DNA of 64,000 bases, from contig NC_083382.1 of NCBI RefSeq assembly GCF_031755915.1, positions 15,389,501-15,453,500 on the forward strand, read 5' to 3'. A program made the position numbers and the translations under genes. This DNA is from Ziziphus jujuba. Its lineage: Eukaryota > Streptophyta > Magnoliopsida > Rosales > Rhamnaceae. The notes under the pieces are model-generated. The model saw nothing but the letters and a program-made list of their open reading frames with translations. It ran no database searches and was not told where the DNA came from. Position 1 is the stretch's first letter; each line of letters opens with the position of its first letter. Shown piece by piece: positions 22,291-32,860 of the stretch.

Positions 22291-23334
22291 ACAAAATTTA
22301 TTTAAAAATGACAATTTTTCAAATACATCACCATAATTCACAAATAAGGTACCAATGAAAAGCTAAAGTTAGGAGAAACACCCTACTAACCTCCATTGGG
22401 TTCAACATCATCGATGATGGCCGAAAAATCGGCCAAAGTTCAACTCACCATATCTCCAAAACAATAGGGAATTGAGCTTAATGGAGCTCAGAAATGAGCT
22501 CATGAGGTCCAAAAATGGTGGGAGGGAGAATTGATTTGGCCAGGAGATAGCCAAATCACCAGAAAATTGGCTTTGTCATCACTGACGATGGACGTTCAAA
22601 CTGGCCGTGTCCGGTGACAGCTCACCATGATTTTTTGGTAGCCAACCATAATCCTAATGGGCTCCACCCATGTCTGATGTATGTGATGCATGGATGATCA
22701 GAAAGGTAGAAATCTGACGAGGCTAACAAAGAGAGAGAGGGCACCTTCTTCGCACGTGAGGAAGGAGAGAGAAGGAAAGGAAAAAGAAAAAGAAAAAATA
22801 ATTTTTTATTCAAAGATGACATGTGGCCCTTTCCAATGGTAACATGTGGTATCTCTCCAAACATGATGTGTGGCACCTTCCAATTGTTGAGATGTGGCAC
22901 AAAACATAGACTCCTTTAAATATTCCATTACTCCATAAAGTCAGTCCCAAAAAAAGGCACTATTTTACAAGTCTGTAATTTTTCAACCATAGGTCCAAAT
23001 TAAGCATGCTACTAGTTTATGAACTCGTATCAACGAATATTATCACATGATATATGAATCAACATCAAAATTCATATAGATAAAAAGTTAACCCTGGGCT
23101 CATCGATCATTCCGAGTTGCATCTTGTTTTGACCATAAATTTCAAATCTCAACTCTAATTTTGGCATACTAATAGTCAATGAACTCATGTCAACAAGTAC
23201 TTTGTCATGGTACCTCTGTCAATGTAAAATTTCTATCACAATAAAAAGTCCAATATGAAATTTATTTTGTCAATCCTGGTCAACCATGGTCAAAATTTCG
23301 AATTCGGGGCATTTTCTTGAGTTGGGATGTTACA

Positions 23335-23391
23335 TCAATTTCTGGATGCCCTAGGAATTGGATTTATGAGGATATGAACTTGGTAAAATAG
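23335..23391 (+). pseudogene. F-box/LRR gene, middle fragment
   Basis: Between solo LTR A and the copia element, one frame reads SISGCPRNWIYEDMNLVK. This matches the SGCP-x-IED pattern of the LRR region in plant F-box/LRR proteins. It links the pieces at 19,085-19,634 and 32,161-32,860 into one split gene. Confidence 0.6.
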
Positions 23392-23705
23392 TATTGACAG
23401 AGAAGAGGAATCCACGAGATTAATTTAGGATTAATTCCTATATGGTCTTATTTAGCTAACTATATGAACTGCATATTTAATAGATATTATTCTATACAAT
23501 TGTATATTAAGCGATATTTTATTCAGCAGCAATTACCTTATCAAGCTCTACAATTGTACCTATATATTGTGTCATTATCTCTTCTTTGATATACCGAATA
23601 ATAAGACCTATATCTCCTCTTATATGAATATAGGTTGCTACTCTAGCTTCCTAAACACGTTAATACTATCACTTTGTTCTATTTTTCACTTAATTATTTT
23701 CTACA
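23392..23705 (+). repeat. 5' LTR of copia element 2
   Basis: It starts TATTGACAGAGAAGAGG and ends TTATTTTCTACA, matching 31,819-32,160. Both LTRs start TA rather than TG. Confidence 0.88.
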
Positions 23706-23720
23706 TGGCACCAAAGTAGG
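23706..23720 (+). other. Primer-binding site of copia element 2, degenerate
   Basis: TGGCACCAAAGTAGG directly follows the LTR. It resembles TGGTATCAGAGC with substitutions, so the tRNA primer is uncertain. Confidence 0.6.
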
Positions 23721-23782
23721 TCTGATATTTTTGTCTTGTTTCTTTTACAATTTTTTCTTTTTGTGTGTTTGGCTAGTGATCT

Positions 23783-24600
23783 ATGGCTGGTTCAGATCCA
23801 AGTGTAAAGCTTTCATCTACTTTTTTGAATGGATTTAATTTTGTATCTTAGTCTAGAGCTGTTACTCTACCGCTTGGTGGCAAACAAAAATTGGGTTGTA
23901 TAAATGGTAGTGTTCTTTGTCCAGAAACTTATGATGCAAGATTTGAGGATTGAAAAGCCATGGATCAACTTGTTAGAACATGGATTCTAAATTCTATGGA
24001 TCCACAAATTAGTGAAATATTCACCTATTCTGAATATGCAAGAAAGTTATGAGAAGCTATCATAGAATTATATGGTAACAAAAGTAATACTTTTTGTGTT
24101 TATGAACTAAAGCTTAAGATTACAAGAGCAAAATAGGGGGTCATTTAAAAAAATTATGGGACAAATTGAATCTATATCGTCCACATACTACAGATGCAAA
24201 AACATTGTTGCAGAAGGCTAAGGAAGATAATATTTTTTCTTTTCTTAGCAGTTTGAAATCAACGTATGAAACCTTGAGAAGTAACATTCTTATGGATGCT
24301 ACACTTCCTACCTTATCTACTATGTGTGCCAGCATTCAATGAGAAAAAATTAATAGGCGAACAATAAAGATGGCTGAGCCAATTCAAGATGTAGAAAAAT
24401 TTGAATCTCATGCACAAGTGACTGGAAAAATTGACAAAGAAAAAATCTTCAAACCTGGAAAAATAATTCTAGATACAAAGGAAAGAATGAACTTTTTTTA
24501 TTGTGAACATTGTGGAAAACCTGGACACACAAAAGATCAATGTTGCGACTTGTATCCACATATTAAAATTAATTTTTAGAAAAATAAAAAAGATTATGCT
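23783..24600 (+). pseudogene. gag of copia element 2
   Basis: The frame opening at ATG 23,783 reads MAGSDPSVKLSSTFLNGFN, then after stops WILNSMDPQISEIF and ELYGNKSN, the UBN2-type copia gag pattern. A well-preserved CCHC zinc knuckle, CEHCGKPGHTKDQC, is at 24,505-24,546. Several stops and shifts break the frame. Confidence 0.85.
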
Positions 24601-24779
24601 GCAGTGGCCGATGCTTCCATCTCTACGAATCAAATGAATCAGCTTAGTCAACTTTTTCAACAATCTTCTAAGTCCATATCTTCGAGTCAAATCCATATGA
24701 GTCAAATCCTTCTTCAGCATCATCTACTCATCGTTCAAGTAATTTGCAAGCCTATCTCACTTCATCTTTTCATGTCACT

Positions 24780-26150
24780 TCATGGATTGTTGATTCTAGA
24801 GCAACAGATCATATGACCAATAATTTTTCTTCTGTATATGATTTTATTCTAAAAGTTGACAACCATGAAATTTCTATAGCCAATGGGTCTCATAGGAAGT
24901 GGAAAAATTAGTTTCTTTCCTTATTGTTCCAGTTCAAATGCCCTTGTTGTCCCATATTTCCCTGTTCAACTTTTATCCATTGGAAAGATAACTAACTCTT
25001 TGAACTATGATATTATTTTTTCTCCTACCTCTATAATGTTTTAGGATTGAAAAGCAAAGAGGAAGATTGGTGAGGGAACTTACGCCAATGGATTATATAT
25101 GTTGAATTCTAATCTTTCTGAAGGAGCTTGTCATACCAAGAGTGTTAGAGAGAGTCAAGTTTTACATAAAAAGCTTGGTCATCCATCAACTCATATTTTA
25201 TCAAGTTTATTTTTGTCCATTATTGTTAAACCAAATGTTTGTGATGTTTGTCAGTTTTCTAAATAGACTTGCTTACCTTTTCCTAATTCTTCTTCTATTT
25301 CAAATCAATGTCTTCAATTTATTCATTCTAATTTATAGGGTGCTGCACCTATTGACTCCTATAATGAATACAGATATTTTATTTTATTTATTGATTATCG
25401 ATCTAGAGCCACCTGGATTTATCTATTAAAATCTATAATAGAGGTAGCTTCGATTTTTCAAGAATTCCACAACATGGTGGCTACTTTATTTGATGCCCAA
25501 ATTAAATTATTTAGATTTGATAATGGCACAGAATATACCAAAGGTTTTTTATAAGAATATTTACATAGTAATGTCATCATATATCAAACTAGTTGTGTTA
25601 GAACACCACAATAAAATCGGGTTGCTAAGAAAAAAAATTGACATATTCTCAAAAACGCATATGCATTTATGTTTCAAATGCATATTCCAAAGAGATATTG
25701 GTCGCATGGTGTTCTTACTGCAACATATTTGATTAACAGGTTACCTAATCGAATACTTAAATTCAAGTCTTCATTAGAATTGTTGAATAATTGTAAACTT
25801 GTTATATCACACTTATGTGTGTTTTGTTGTAGTTGTTATATGCATCAATAGGCTACTCATCCTGATAAATTGGATGCTCGAACAATCAAATATGTATTTT
25901 TTTGTTATTCTTCTAAAAAAAAAAAAAAGGATACATATGTGACAATATGAGTAACTGAAAAATTATTATATCTCGTGATGTTGTTTTTGTTGAATTAGAA
26001 CCATTTTTTAAAGCAAAAAAATGATTCAAAGAATCAATCGCAAGGGGAGAACTTGTCAGACTTGATACCTCTTTTAATTGCTCCAAATATAGAAATGGAG
26101 GCAAAAGAAGATGGTTTTGCTACAATTCAAGATGGCATTGTATAACCAAA
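24780..26150 (+). pseudogene. Protease and integrase of copia element 2
   Basis: WIVDSRATDHMTNN near 24,779-24,820 is the decayed protease active site (DSGATDHMT in relatives). The GAG-pre-integrase motif KLGHPS lies near 25,170-25,187, followed by CDVCQFSK. FIDYRSRATWIYLLK carries the first catalytic Asp, and RFDNGTEY near 25,511-25,534 the second. Multiple stops are present. The segment continues to about 26,150 with the PERMKGF-type motif near 26,255-26,275 in another frame. Confidence 0.85.
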
Positions 26151-26495
26151 ATTATAAAAGGTTCAAGGTGCAAATAGAAATGTTATATATATAGAAACAA
26201 TATCAGCACCATTATCTTAATGCAGATCTAGTCGAGTGACTTGTCCTCCTGAAAGGATGAAGGGTTTCTTTACCTATCACAGTGTCTCTCATCCTATTGA
26301 GGCTCATTTTACATATGATAATATCTCATTTGACATATGATAATATCTGTAAGTCTCATTTCTCTTTTTTAAATGATGTATCAGGAATCAAGAACATAAA
26401 ACTTTCAAGGAGGCTAATTCTAGTCCTATTTAGAAGTAAGAAATGAAAGAAGAATTGTAGGCGCTTGACAATAATAAAACATGAGATATTGTTAG

Positions 26496-26660
26496 TATAA
26501 CAGCCCAGACCACCCGCATGAGATATTGTCCTATTTGGGCCTAGAGAATCCTCTTACAACCCAGCCCTCAAGGTTTTAAAAGGCCTCTCAAGGGAAAGGT
26601 ATCCACACCCACTTATATGGAGTGTTTTGTTCCCCTTTCCAACCGATGTGGGGCTTCACA
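26496..26660 (-). repeat. TRIM LTR, distal copy
   Basis: It reads TGTGAAGCCCCACATCGG at 26,660 on the minus strand and ends GGGCTGTTATA at 26,496, where the other copies end TTACA. It is 165 bp. Confidence 0.85.
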
Positions 26661-26713
26661 ATCCTCCCCCATTGGGGCCCAGCATCCTCGTTGGCACACC
26701 GATCTGGGTACTA

Positions 26714-26725
26714 GCTCTGATACCA
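26714..26725 (-). other. TRIM primer-binding site 1
   Basis: The minus strand reads TGGTATCAGAGC two bases after the LTR end, complementary to initiator tRNA-Met. Confidence 0.9.
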
Positions 26726-26727
26726 AC

Positions 26728-26880
26728 TGTAACAGCCCAACCCAGACCACCCGCATGAGATATTGTCCTCTTTGGGCCCAGCCAACACGGTATCGTCAAA
26801 ACGCATCACAAGGGAAAGGTATCCACACCCTCTTTTAAGGTATACTTCGTTCCCCTTTCCAACCGATGTGGGATCTCACA
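26728..26880 (-). repeat. TRIM LTR, middle copy
   Basis: 153 bp with TGTGAGATCCCACATCGG at 26,880 and GGGCTGTTACA at 26,728 on the minus strand. It serves as the shared LTR between the two internal domains. Confidence 0.85.
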
Positions 26881-26934
26881 ATCCTTCCCCCCTTGGGACC
26901 CAGCGTCCTCGTTGGTACACCGATCCGGATACTG

Positions 26935-26946
26935 GCTCTGATACCA
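26935..26946 (-). other. TRIM primer-binding site 2
   Basis: The second TGGTATCAGAGC on the minus strand, with the same spacing to the neighbouring LTR as site 1. Confidence 0.9.
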
Positions 26947-26948
26947 TC

Positions 26949-27514
26949 TGTAATAGTCCAGACCACCCGCATGCAGATATTGTCCTCTTTGGACCTGGGG
27001 AATCCTCTTACAATCAAGCCCTCAAGGGTTTAAAATGCGTCTCAGTGGTTAGGGGGAATCCTCTTCCAACCCCTACCTGTCAGTCCCACTAGCCCAGGTC
27101 TTCCAAGCTCAATCCTACCCCTCACGGTTTTACTTTCCCTCATAGGAACGCATCTCTGTGGTTAGGGGGAATCCTCTTCCAACCCCTACCTGCCAGTCCC
27201 ACTGGCTCGGGCCTCCCAGGCCCAACCGAGATATTGTCCTCTTTGGAAGCTAGGTGGTGTGCCCAATCCTACCCCTCACGGTTTTACTTTCCCTCATGGG
27301 AATGCATCGCAATGGTTAGGGGTAATCCTCTTACAACCCCTACCTACCAGTCCCACTAGCACGGGCTTCTAGGCCCAATCATGATATTGTCCGCTATAGG
27401 CCCAGCCCGCATGGTTTTACTTTCCCTCATGGGAAGGCCTCTCAAGGGAAAGATATCCACACCCACTTATAGAGAGTGTTTCGTTCCCATTTCCAACCGA
27501 TGTGGGACTTCACA
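26949..27514 (-). repeat. TRIM LTR, expanded copy
   Basis: 566 bp, against about 160 bp for the other two. The extra length comes from three imperfect copies of a unit containing GGTTAGGGGGAATCCTCTT (starting at 27,047, 27,160 and 27,314). The ends match the other LTRs. Confidence 0.8.
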
Positions 27515-27529
27515 GTTAGACTTCCACCG

Positions 27530-28333
27530 GGAGAGAAAACATTAGCTGTTTTTGGATATATAAAATTAAACTTAAAAGTGATGGATCAATTGAACAAAAC
27601 AAGGCCAAACTTGTTGCAAAAGGTTTTACTCGGACATATGGAGAGGATTATATGTTGACGTTGCTCCAGTTGCAATAATAAATACAGTTCTAATTCTTCT
27701 ATCTGTAAATCTAGATTGGAAGTTATTTCAAATGGACGTTAAAAATGCTTTTCTTCAAGGTGATCTTACAGAAAAAGTCTACATGAGTATTCCTCCTGGT
27801 CACCCTTAAGAATCCAAATATGGTTTAGCTTGTAAATTAAAGAAGGCAATATATAGACTTAAACAATCACTTAGAGCATGGTATGCCAAGCTTAGTTCTA
27901 TTCAAATGTCAAATGGACTTAAAACAAATGCTGCAAATTCTTCATTATTCGTACAAAAAGGTATTTTTGGAATAACTGTTGTATTAGTATATGCTGATGG
28001 TATAATAAATATAGGTGATGATCATGCTGAAATCGTAAAGCTTAAGGAATTGCTGCTCAAAAAACTGGCTATTAAAGATCAAGGAGTATTAAAATATTTT
28101 CTTGGGTTAGAAATTCCTTATTCAAAAAAAGCATATTTCTTAATCAACAAAAATATGTGTTAAACTTGTAAGAAACTAAGAAACTAGGAGTCAACCAGTA
28201 AACACTCTTCCACATAGTAGTAAACTTGATAACAATGGTGAATTACTTTAATTATGATATTGGTCAGTATCAAAGATTAGTTGGCAAACTAATCTATCTT
28301 ACAATCACATGTCTAGATATAACTTATGCGTTT
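27530..28333 (+). pseudogene. Reverse transcriptase of copia element 2, first part
   Basis: [13 protein letters not shown] near 27,731-27,769 carries the first RT Asp, followed by [10 protein letters not shown] and LKKAIYRLKQSLRAWY. The catalytic YVDD box reads YADG near 27,991, so one catalytic Asp is lost. The frame 27,906-28,163 continues through FLGLEIPYSK. Solo LTR B interrupts after the DITYAF motif at about 28,316-28,333. Confidence 0.88.
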
Positions 28334-31205
28334 TGTCAGGACCCATCCAGAATTCCTCCCCGGAACGTTAGACAAGCCCTGATCCCAGGGAAATACCACC
28401 GAACCTTCCAACGGAAAATCCGGCAGCACCTCCCCTAAGGGTAGGACTTACCAAAAATTTCCTGCACTGAAAACGCACTTCTATAAACATCCCCTTATTC
28501 CTCCCACAATACTACAAATTGATTCCACAAATTTACAGCACTTCAAAATAACAGTAAATCAGTGCATAGATAATAACTACACGTCCAATACAGTATACAG
28601 AGCATTATATAATAAATGTGGAATTAATACCATGACAGATAAGAAGCAATACAAGATAGAGAGGAAAAAGGGAAGAAATACTTCTTCGACTTTCGGCAAC
28701 GAACTGAGACGTTAGGCTCGCCCCGGACAATCAATGTCTCCCAACCTGGACCTAGGAGAACGGAATTTAAGAGTGTGAGATGCTAATCATCTCAGTGAGT
28801 GACCCTGACTACTGAACACCTTTAATATTAATAATATAAAAATAAAGGAATTTAATTAAGCAATACCGAACAATTAAATAAATAAATAAATAAACAATTG
28901 AGGTAACAATTTCTCATAAAACCCTCACTATTCACTCCGTTGGAAATGTTCCCCTTTTTAAAACATTTTCACAAAACCCGATACTCGTACTTCCCGAAAA
29001 CCAAGGGACCAAATAATTTAATAAACAACAAATAAATGAATAAATACCCCAAATATAAATAAACTGCAATAAATTATAATAATTAATTTGTACTCTTTGG
29101 GGTTTGAAATTTCTATCCGAAAAATTTGTACTTGACGCACCACACCATATACCAGTGATGCCCTCCGATACCCAGCGTCCTGAGCACCGACTGGCGGGGA
29201 GATTAAAGAGAGAAACTTGCAAACGACACTTTGGCGTCCCGACAATACCGCTGCTGAAACCATCATCCCGGCCAAGGAGGGGGGTGGCTGTGTGCACTAT
29301 ATAAGACTTGCCTGCCCACGGTCCAATGGCAACTCATGGGTGAAATAATAATACTTGCGCGCTGAACCACGTATACATATACCAGAACACCAATACTGTG
29401 TGAATGCGTCTAAAATAATTATTAAACCAACCGTACCGTTTTTCCAAAATTACCGTGGAAAATATACCAAATTTTCACAAAATACCATCCCACATATTTT
29501 TATTTAACAAACGGTATGGAAATATCGATAACAACTAAACCATAATTTTCTTGTAACACGAGGTGTAACAATTAAAATACCGCGAGCATAATTTATAAAA
29601 TTAAACCACCAACTTAAACAAATATTTTCATAAAATATTTAACCCAATTATGCCCGAAAAATAACACTTAAAACCACGTACGATTATTACTGAAATATAC
29701 TATGCTCATGCACAATAAATAAATTAAACCACAATAAAATAATACTCGGAAAATTCTTAGTAACCCAAAATTCCATTTAGTATCAATGGGTAAAAATATA
29801 TATATAAAATAATATTTTTTCCCGACTATATTTAAATTACGCCACATGAGCACAAATTACAGATATCAATTTAACACCACATAAATATAATCAATTACCC
29901 CAAAAACATTTTTAAAGGTGGGTCACTCACCTGGAGCACGCAATTAAACCATGATCCACCATGGGATCAATTCCACGACTCACCGGTGCTCCTAGAACAC
30001 AATTCACACACAGTCAAATAAATTAATATTTTATTCGGGTAAATAATACCCGGTATCCAGGGGGTCAAACACAAACGTTATTCAAAATAGTCGAATAATA
30101 TACCGAATCAAAGCTTGAGCGACGAGGATTACAAATCCGGTCTCCATCGACCCCAATTCCGCCAGAGGTGGCCGGAATTTGGCCGGAAAGCTTCGGCCGG
30201 TTTTGATCTCCTCGTATCCCGCAAACCGCTTCGAATTTTGGAAATTGGAGGCCATATTTGGACTCAGATGGGTTGAAAATGGTAGAATAGAGGTATGGGT
30301 CGGGCTGGGTTGGTCGGAAACGGCGAGAATCACCGGAAAAGCTTAACCGGCTGCCGCCGACTTCACCGGCCCGATCTGGGCGCGTCCGGAGGCAACTGGC
30401 CGGGAAAATTGGAGGCTGAGGTCGTAGCGAGCTGGGCTTCACCGGTGGCCGGCGCGTGAGTGGTTCCGGTGGCCGGAAAATGTGCAGCAGGGAGAGAGAG
30501 AGACGGCCGGTGGGAAGGAAGAAAGAAAGAAAGAAAGAAGAAGAAGAAGAAGAAGAAGAAGGATCAGGCCCCGTGGCCTTTTTTCCCACGTGGGGAAAAG
30601 AAAAAAAAAAGAAAAAGGAAGAGGAAAATAAAAAAGTAAATAAATTAAAATTAATTAAAGAATATTAATAATAATATTATTATTTAAAATAATAATAAAA
30701 TAATATGATATTACACATGGTTGACATGTGGCTTCTCAACATGGTGACACATGGTCACCTTCATTAAGTCACACGTGGCACATCGTTACACGTTCAAAAA
30801 TAATATTAAAATAATACGGTGTTTAAAAAACTCTACAGGTCCATAACTTTCAAACCACATGTCCAAATCGGACGTGCCGCTAGTCTACAGACTTGTATCG
30901 ATGAACACTTTACAACCATGCATGAGTCAAAGCTCAACTTTGCATGAATAAAAAGTCAACTTCGGCACCCCTTGGACAGTTTGGACCTCAACTTGTTTTG
31001 CTCATAACTTTCAAACCGTAGCTCCGTTTTCAACGTGCTACTAGTCTACGAACTCGTGCCAACGTGTACTTCATAACGGTACCTCAGTCAACCTAGAATT
31101 CCAACCGGAACAAAAAGTCAACTTTTGATCCCTTCGGTCAACAGTCAACAGTAAACCTCGATCAACGTGCAAAAATTCCGACATGGTTTGGGATGGGGTG
31201 TTACA
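28334..31205 (+). mobile_element. Long solo LTR, copy B
   Basis: It starts TGTCAGGACCC and ends GGGTGTTACA. The perfect 5-bp target duplication cttt-type sequence cgttt lies at 28,329-28,333 and 31,206-31,210. At 2872 bp with no internal element sequence, it is best explained as recombination between two LTRs of a full-length element. The copia RT frame continues directly from 28,333 to 31,211, which fixes the borders. It holds the conserved block at 29,128-29,345 and a GC-rich zone at 30,110-30,590. The sense strand is unknown. Confidence 0.92.
29128..29345. repeat. Conserved internal block of the long LTR family
   Basis: The sequence containing GCACCACACCATATACC, ATACCCAGCGTCC, TAAAGAGAGAAAC and GCCCACGGTCCAATGGCAAC is markedly better conserved than its surroundings. 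It recurs inverted at 62,930-63,135 and more diverged at 20,808-21,005. It reads open in more than one frame, which reflects base composition rather than a proven protein. Confidence 0.75.
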
Positions 31206-31210
31206 CGTTT

Positions 31211-31818
31211 AGTGTAGTGAGTAGGTTTATGCAAGCACCAAAAGTTAATCACATGACTGCAATTCATTGAATTCTACAATATTTGAAGGGATCACTTGGA
31301 AGGGGTATTTTAATGCTCAATAATGGTCATTGTTCCATTATAGCCCACACTAATGCAGATTGGGTAGATTGTCAGTTGATAGAAAATCAACAACCAGATA
31401 TTGTACATTTGTTGGTGGTAACTTGATTACTTAGAAAAGTAAAAAGCAAAATGTGGTTGCAAGAGTGCTGATGCAGAGTATCTAGCTATGGCATCAACTA
31501 CTAGTGAAATTATTTGGCTTAAATGATTACCTCAAGACTTGGGTTTTGATGCTTCTCAACCTGTCAAGCTATTTTGTGATGATCAAGCCGCTATTCATAT
31601 TGCTTCAAATCTAGTTTTCCATAAACGCATAAAACATATTGAGGTGGATTATCACTTTGTCAGAGAAAATGTTCAAACAAGTGTCATTAGCACTCCTTTT
31701 GTTTGAAGTGGTCAACAACTTGCAGATATATTCACAAAAAGTTTATCTACTATCAAGTTTCATGAGATTTTGTCCAAGTTGGGCTCTGTTGACATCTTCG
31801 CACCAACTCGAGGGGGAG
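31211..31818 (+). pseudogene. RT C-terminus and RNase H of copia element 2
   Basis: It begins SVVSRFMQAPK, then ILQYLKGSLGRGI and NADW (RNase H first Asp region). EYLAMASTTSEIIWLK, FCDDQAAIHIASN, HKRIKHIEVDYHFVRE and QQLADIFTK follow, the standard copia RNase H series. A polypurine tract (GAGGGGGAG, 31,810-31,818) lies directly before the 3' LTR. Several stops and shifts are present. Confidence 0.88.
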
Positions 31819-32160
31819 TATTAATAGAGAAGAGGAATTAACGGGATTAATTTAGAATTAATTTGTGTATATATGGTCCTATTTGGTAGACTATAAGAGC
31901 TGTATCTTGGTTGATCATATCAGCTATATATTTAATATATATTATTCTATACAGCTGTATAATTAAGGATATTTTATACAGCAACAGTTGCCTTATCAGG
32001 CTCTACAATTGTACCTATATACTGTGCCGTTATCTCTTCTTTGATATACTGAATAATAAGACCTATACCTCCTCTTGTGTGCACTTAGGTTGCTACTCTA
32101 GCTTCCAAAGCACGTTAATACTGTGACTTTGCTCTTTTTGTCACTTAATTATTTTCTACA
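31819..32160 (+). repeat. 3' LTR of copia element 2
   Basis: It starts TATTAATAGAGAAGAGG after the polypurine tract and ends TTATTTTCTACA. It has about 30 more bases than the 5' LTR around 31,880-31,930. Confidence 0.88.
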
Positions 32161-32860
32161 AATAGGTTTTGCTGTTAGTGGAACACTTAGAAATCTCTCA
32201 TTATTGGGAGTGGAAACTTACTGATCAACAGATGGATAAACTAGTTTTTGGACTTCCTCTCCTTAAGAGATCAACTATAGATAGCTCGTTGAAGAAAATA
32301 ACCATCCATAGGAATTGCCTGAAATATTTTTTCCTGGAGTCATGGTTTGGCATTGAGGCTGCACTTTCAACACCAAATTTAATATGGTTCAATTTTGTAT
32401 TTGATCCCCAGTCAATCATTTCGGCTGATGCTCCCAATCTGTTAGAAGCCAGTTTGAGCCTTAGTAAAAGCTTTGTGAAGAAATATTTGGCTCTTGTATA
32501 TCTGCTTTCAAATATGAAGTTTCTTGAACAAGATGACATTGACTATCCCACCCAAGAGGTATTTATAGATGTTTACTTCGCTTACGATAATTTAAGTCTA
32601 TAGGTTGTTAACGAAATGATAATATCTTGTTATATTGTCTTTGGATGTTTGTTTAACTTTTGTAGGTTCTCATATTTCCAGAAAGAATAAGAAAGAAGTG
32701 CCCTCCTTCCTTGCCTAACCTAAAGCATCTTAAGTTGAGGATACATTATAATCGGTAAACTAAATTTGCAGAATTGCAAGATTCTTTACGTTGGTGTGCA
32801 ACCTCTTGGAAGACCTCTGAAATAGTAAAATGGCTACCTGTAATAAGGTTCTATGAATAT
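32161..32860 (+). pseudogene. F-box/LRR gene, 3' part
   Basis: The frame 32,169-32,603 shows FBD-type F-box leucine-rich repeats: LLVEHLEISHYWEWKLTD, LPLLKRSTI, SSLKKITIHRNCLKYF and then APNLLEASLSL. After a probable intron (GTATTT near 32,560 to a TAG near 32,664) it continues PERIRKKCPPSLPNLKHLKL, and after a stop KFAELQDSLRWCA near 32,762-32,803. The copia target duplication (32,161-32,165) forms the junction with the upstream fragment. It is disabled by the insertions, frameshifts and stops. Confidence 0.75.

Larger units (their letters stand above)
19635..23334 (+). mobile_element. Long solo LTR, copy A (enlarged)
   Basis: It starts TGTCAGGATCC and ends GGGATGTTACA, the same termini as copies B (28,334-31,205) and C (60,961-63,931, inverted). 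Internal landmarks align: the CTCACCTTATTTCTCCCACC stretch near the start, the block at 20,808-21,005, the GC-richer zone near 22,380-22,760 and the repeated GTCAA blocks near the end. It is 3700 bp against about 2900 bp for B and C, because of microsatellite growth at 19,990-20,460 and 21,430-22,290. No target duplication is evident (cttaa left, tcaat right). No internal retroelement sequence adjoins, so it is a solo LTR; its sense strand is unknown. Confidence 0.85.
26496..27514 (-). mobile_element. Tandem TRIM-like element: three LTRs, two internal domains
   Basis: On the minus strand the order is LTR (27,514-26,949), internal (26,948-26,881), LTR (26,880-26,728), internal (26,727-26,661), LTR (26,660-26,496). 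Each internal domain is about 67 bp and consists of an initiator tRNA-Met primer site, a short spacer and a G-rich tract. The whole is flanked by the target duplication gttag (26,491-26,495 and 27,515-27,519). It encodes no protein, so it needs enzymes from other elements. A single duplication around the outside implies one insertion event or recombination at the insertion site. Confidence 0.88.
23392..32160 (+). mobile_element. Ty1/copia element 2, carrying two nested insertions
   Basis: LTRs at 23,392-23,705 and 31,819-32,160 are flanked by the 5-bp target duplication aatag (23,387-23,391 and 32,161-32,165). The internal order is gag, integrase, RT, RNase H, as in Ty1/copia. A TRIM-like array (26,496-27,514) lies between integrase and RT, and solo LTR B (28,334-31,205) lies inside the RT/RNase H region. 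Without these two insertions the element is about 4.9 kb, normal for copia. Stops in every domain show it is inactive. Confidence 0.92.

Noticed and set aside
21856..22305. 149-codon frame rich in Tyr, Ile and His
   Set aside because: It is the translation of TA/CATA microsatellite DNA.
30065..30589. 174-codon minus-strand frame
   Set aside because: It is the equivalent GC-rich zone of solo LTR B, with a poly-Ser tract from an AAG microsatellite. No start or domain supports a gene.
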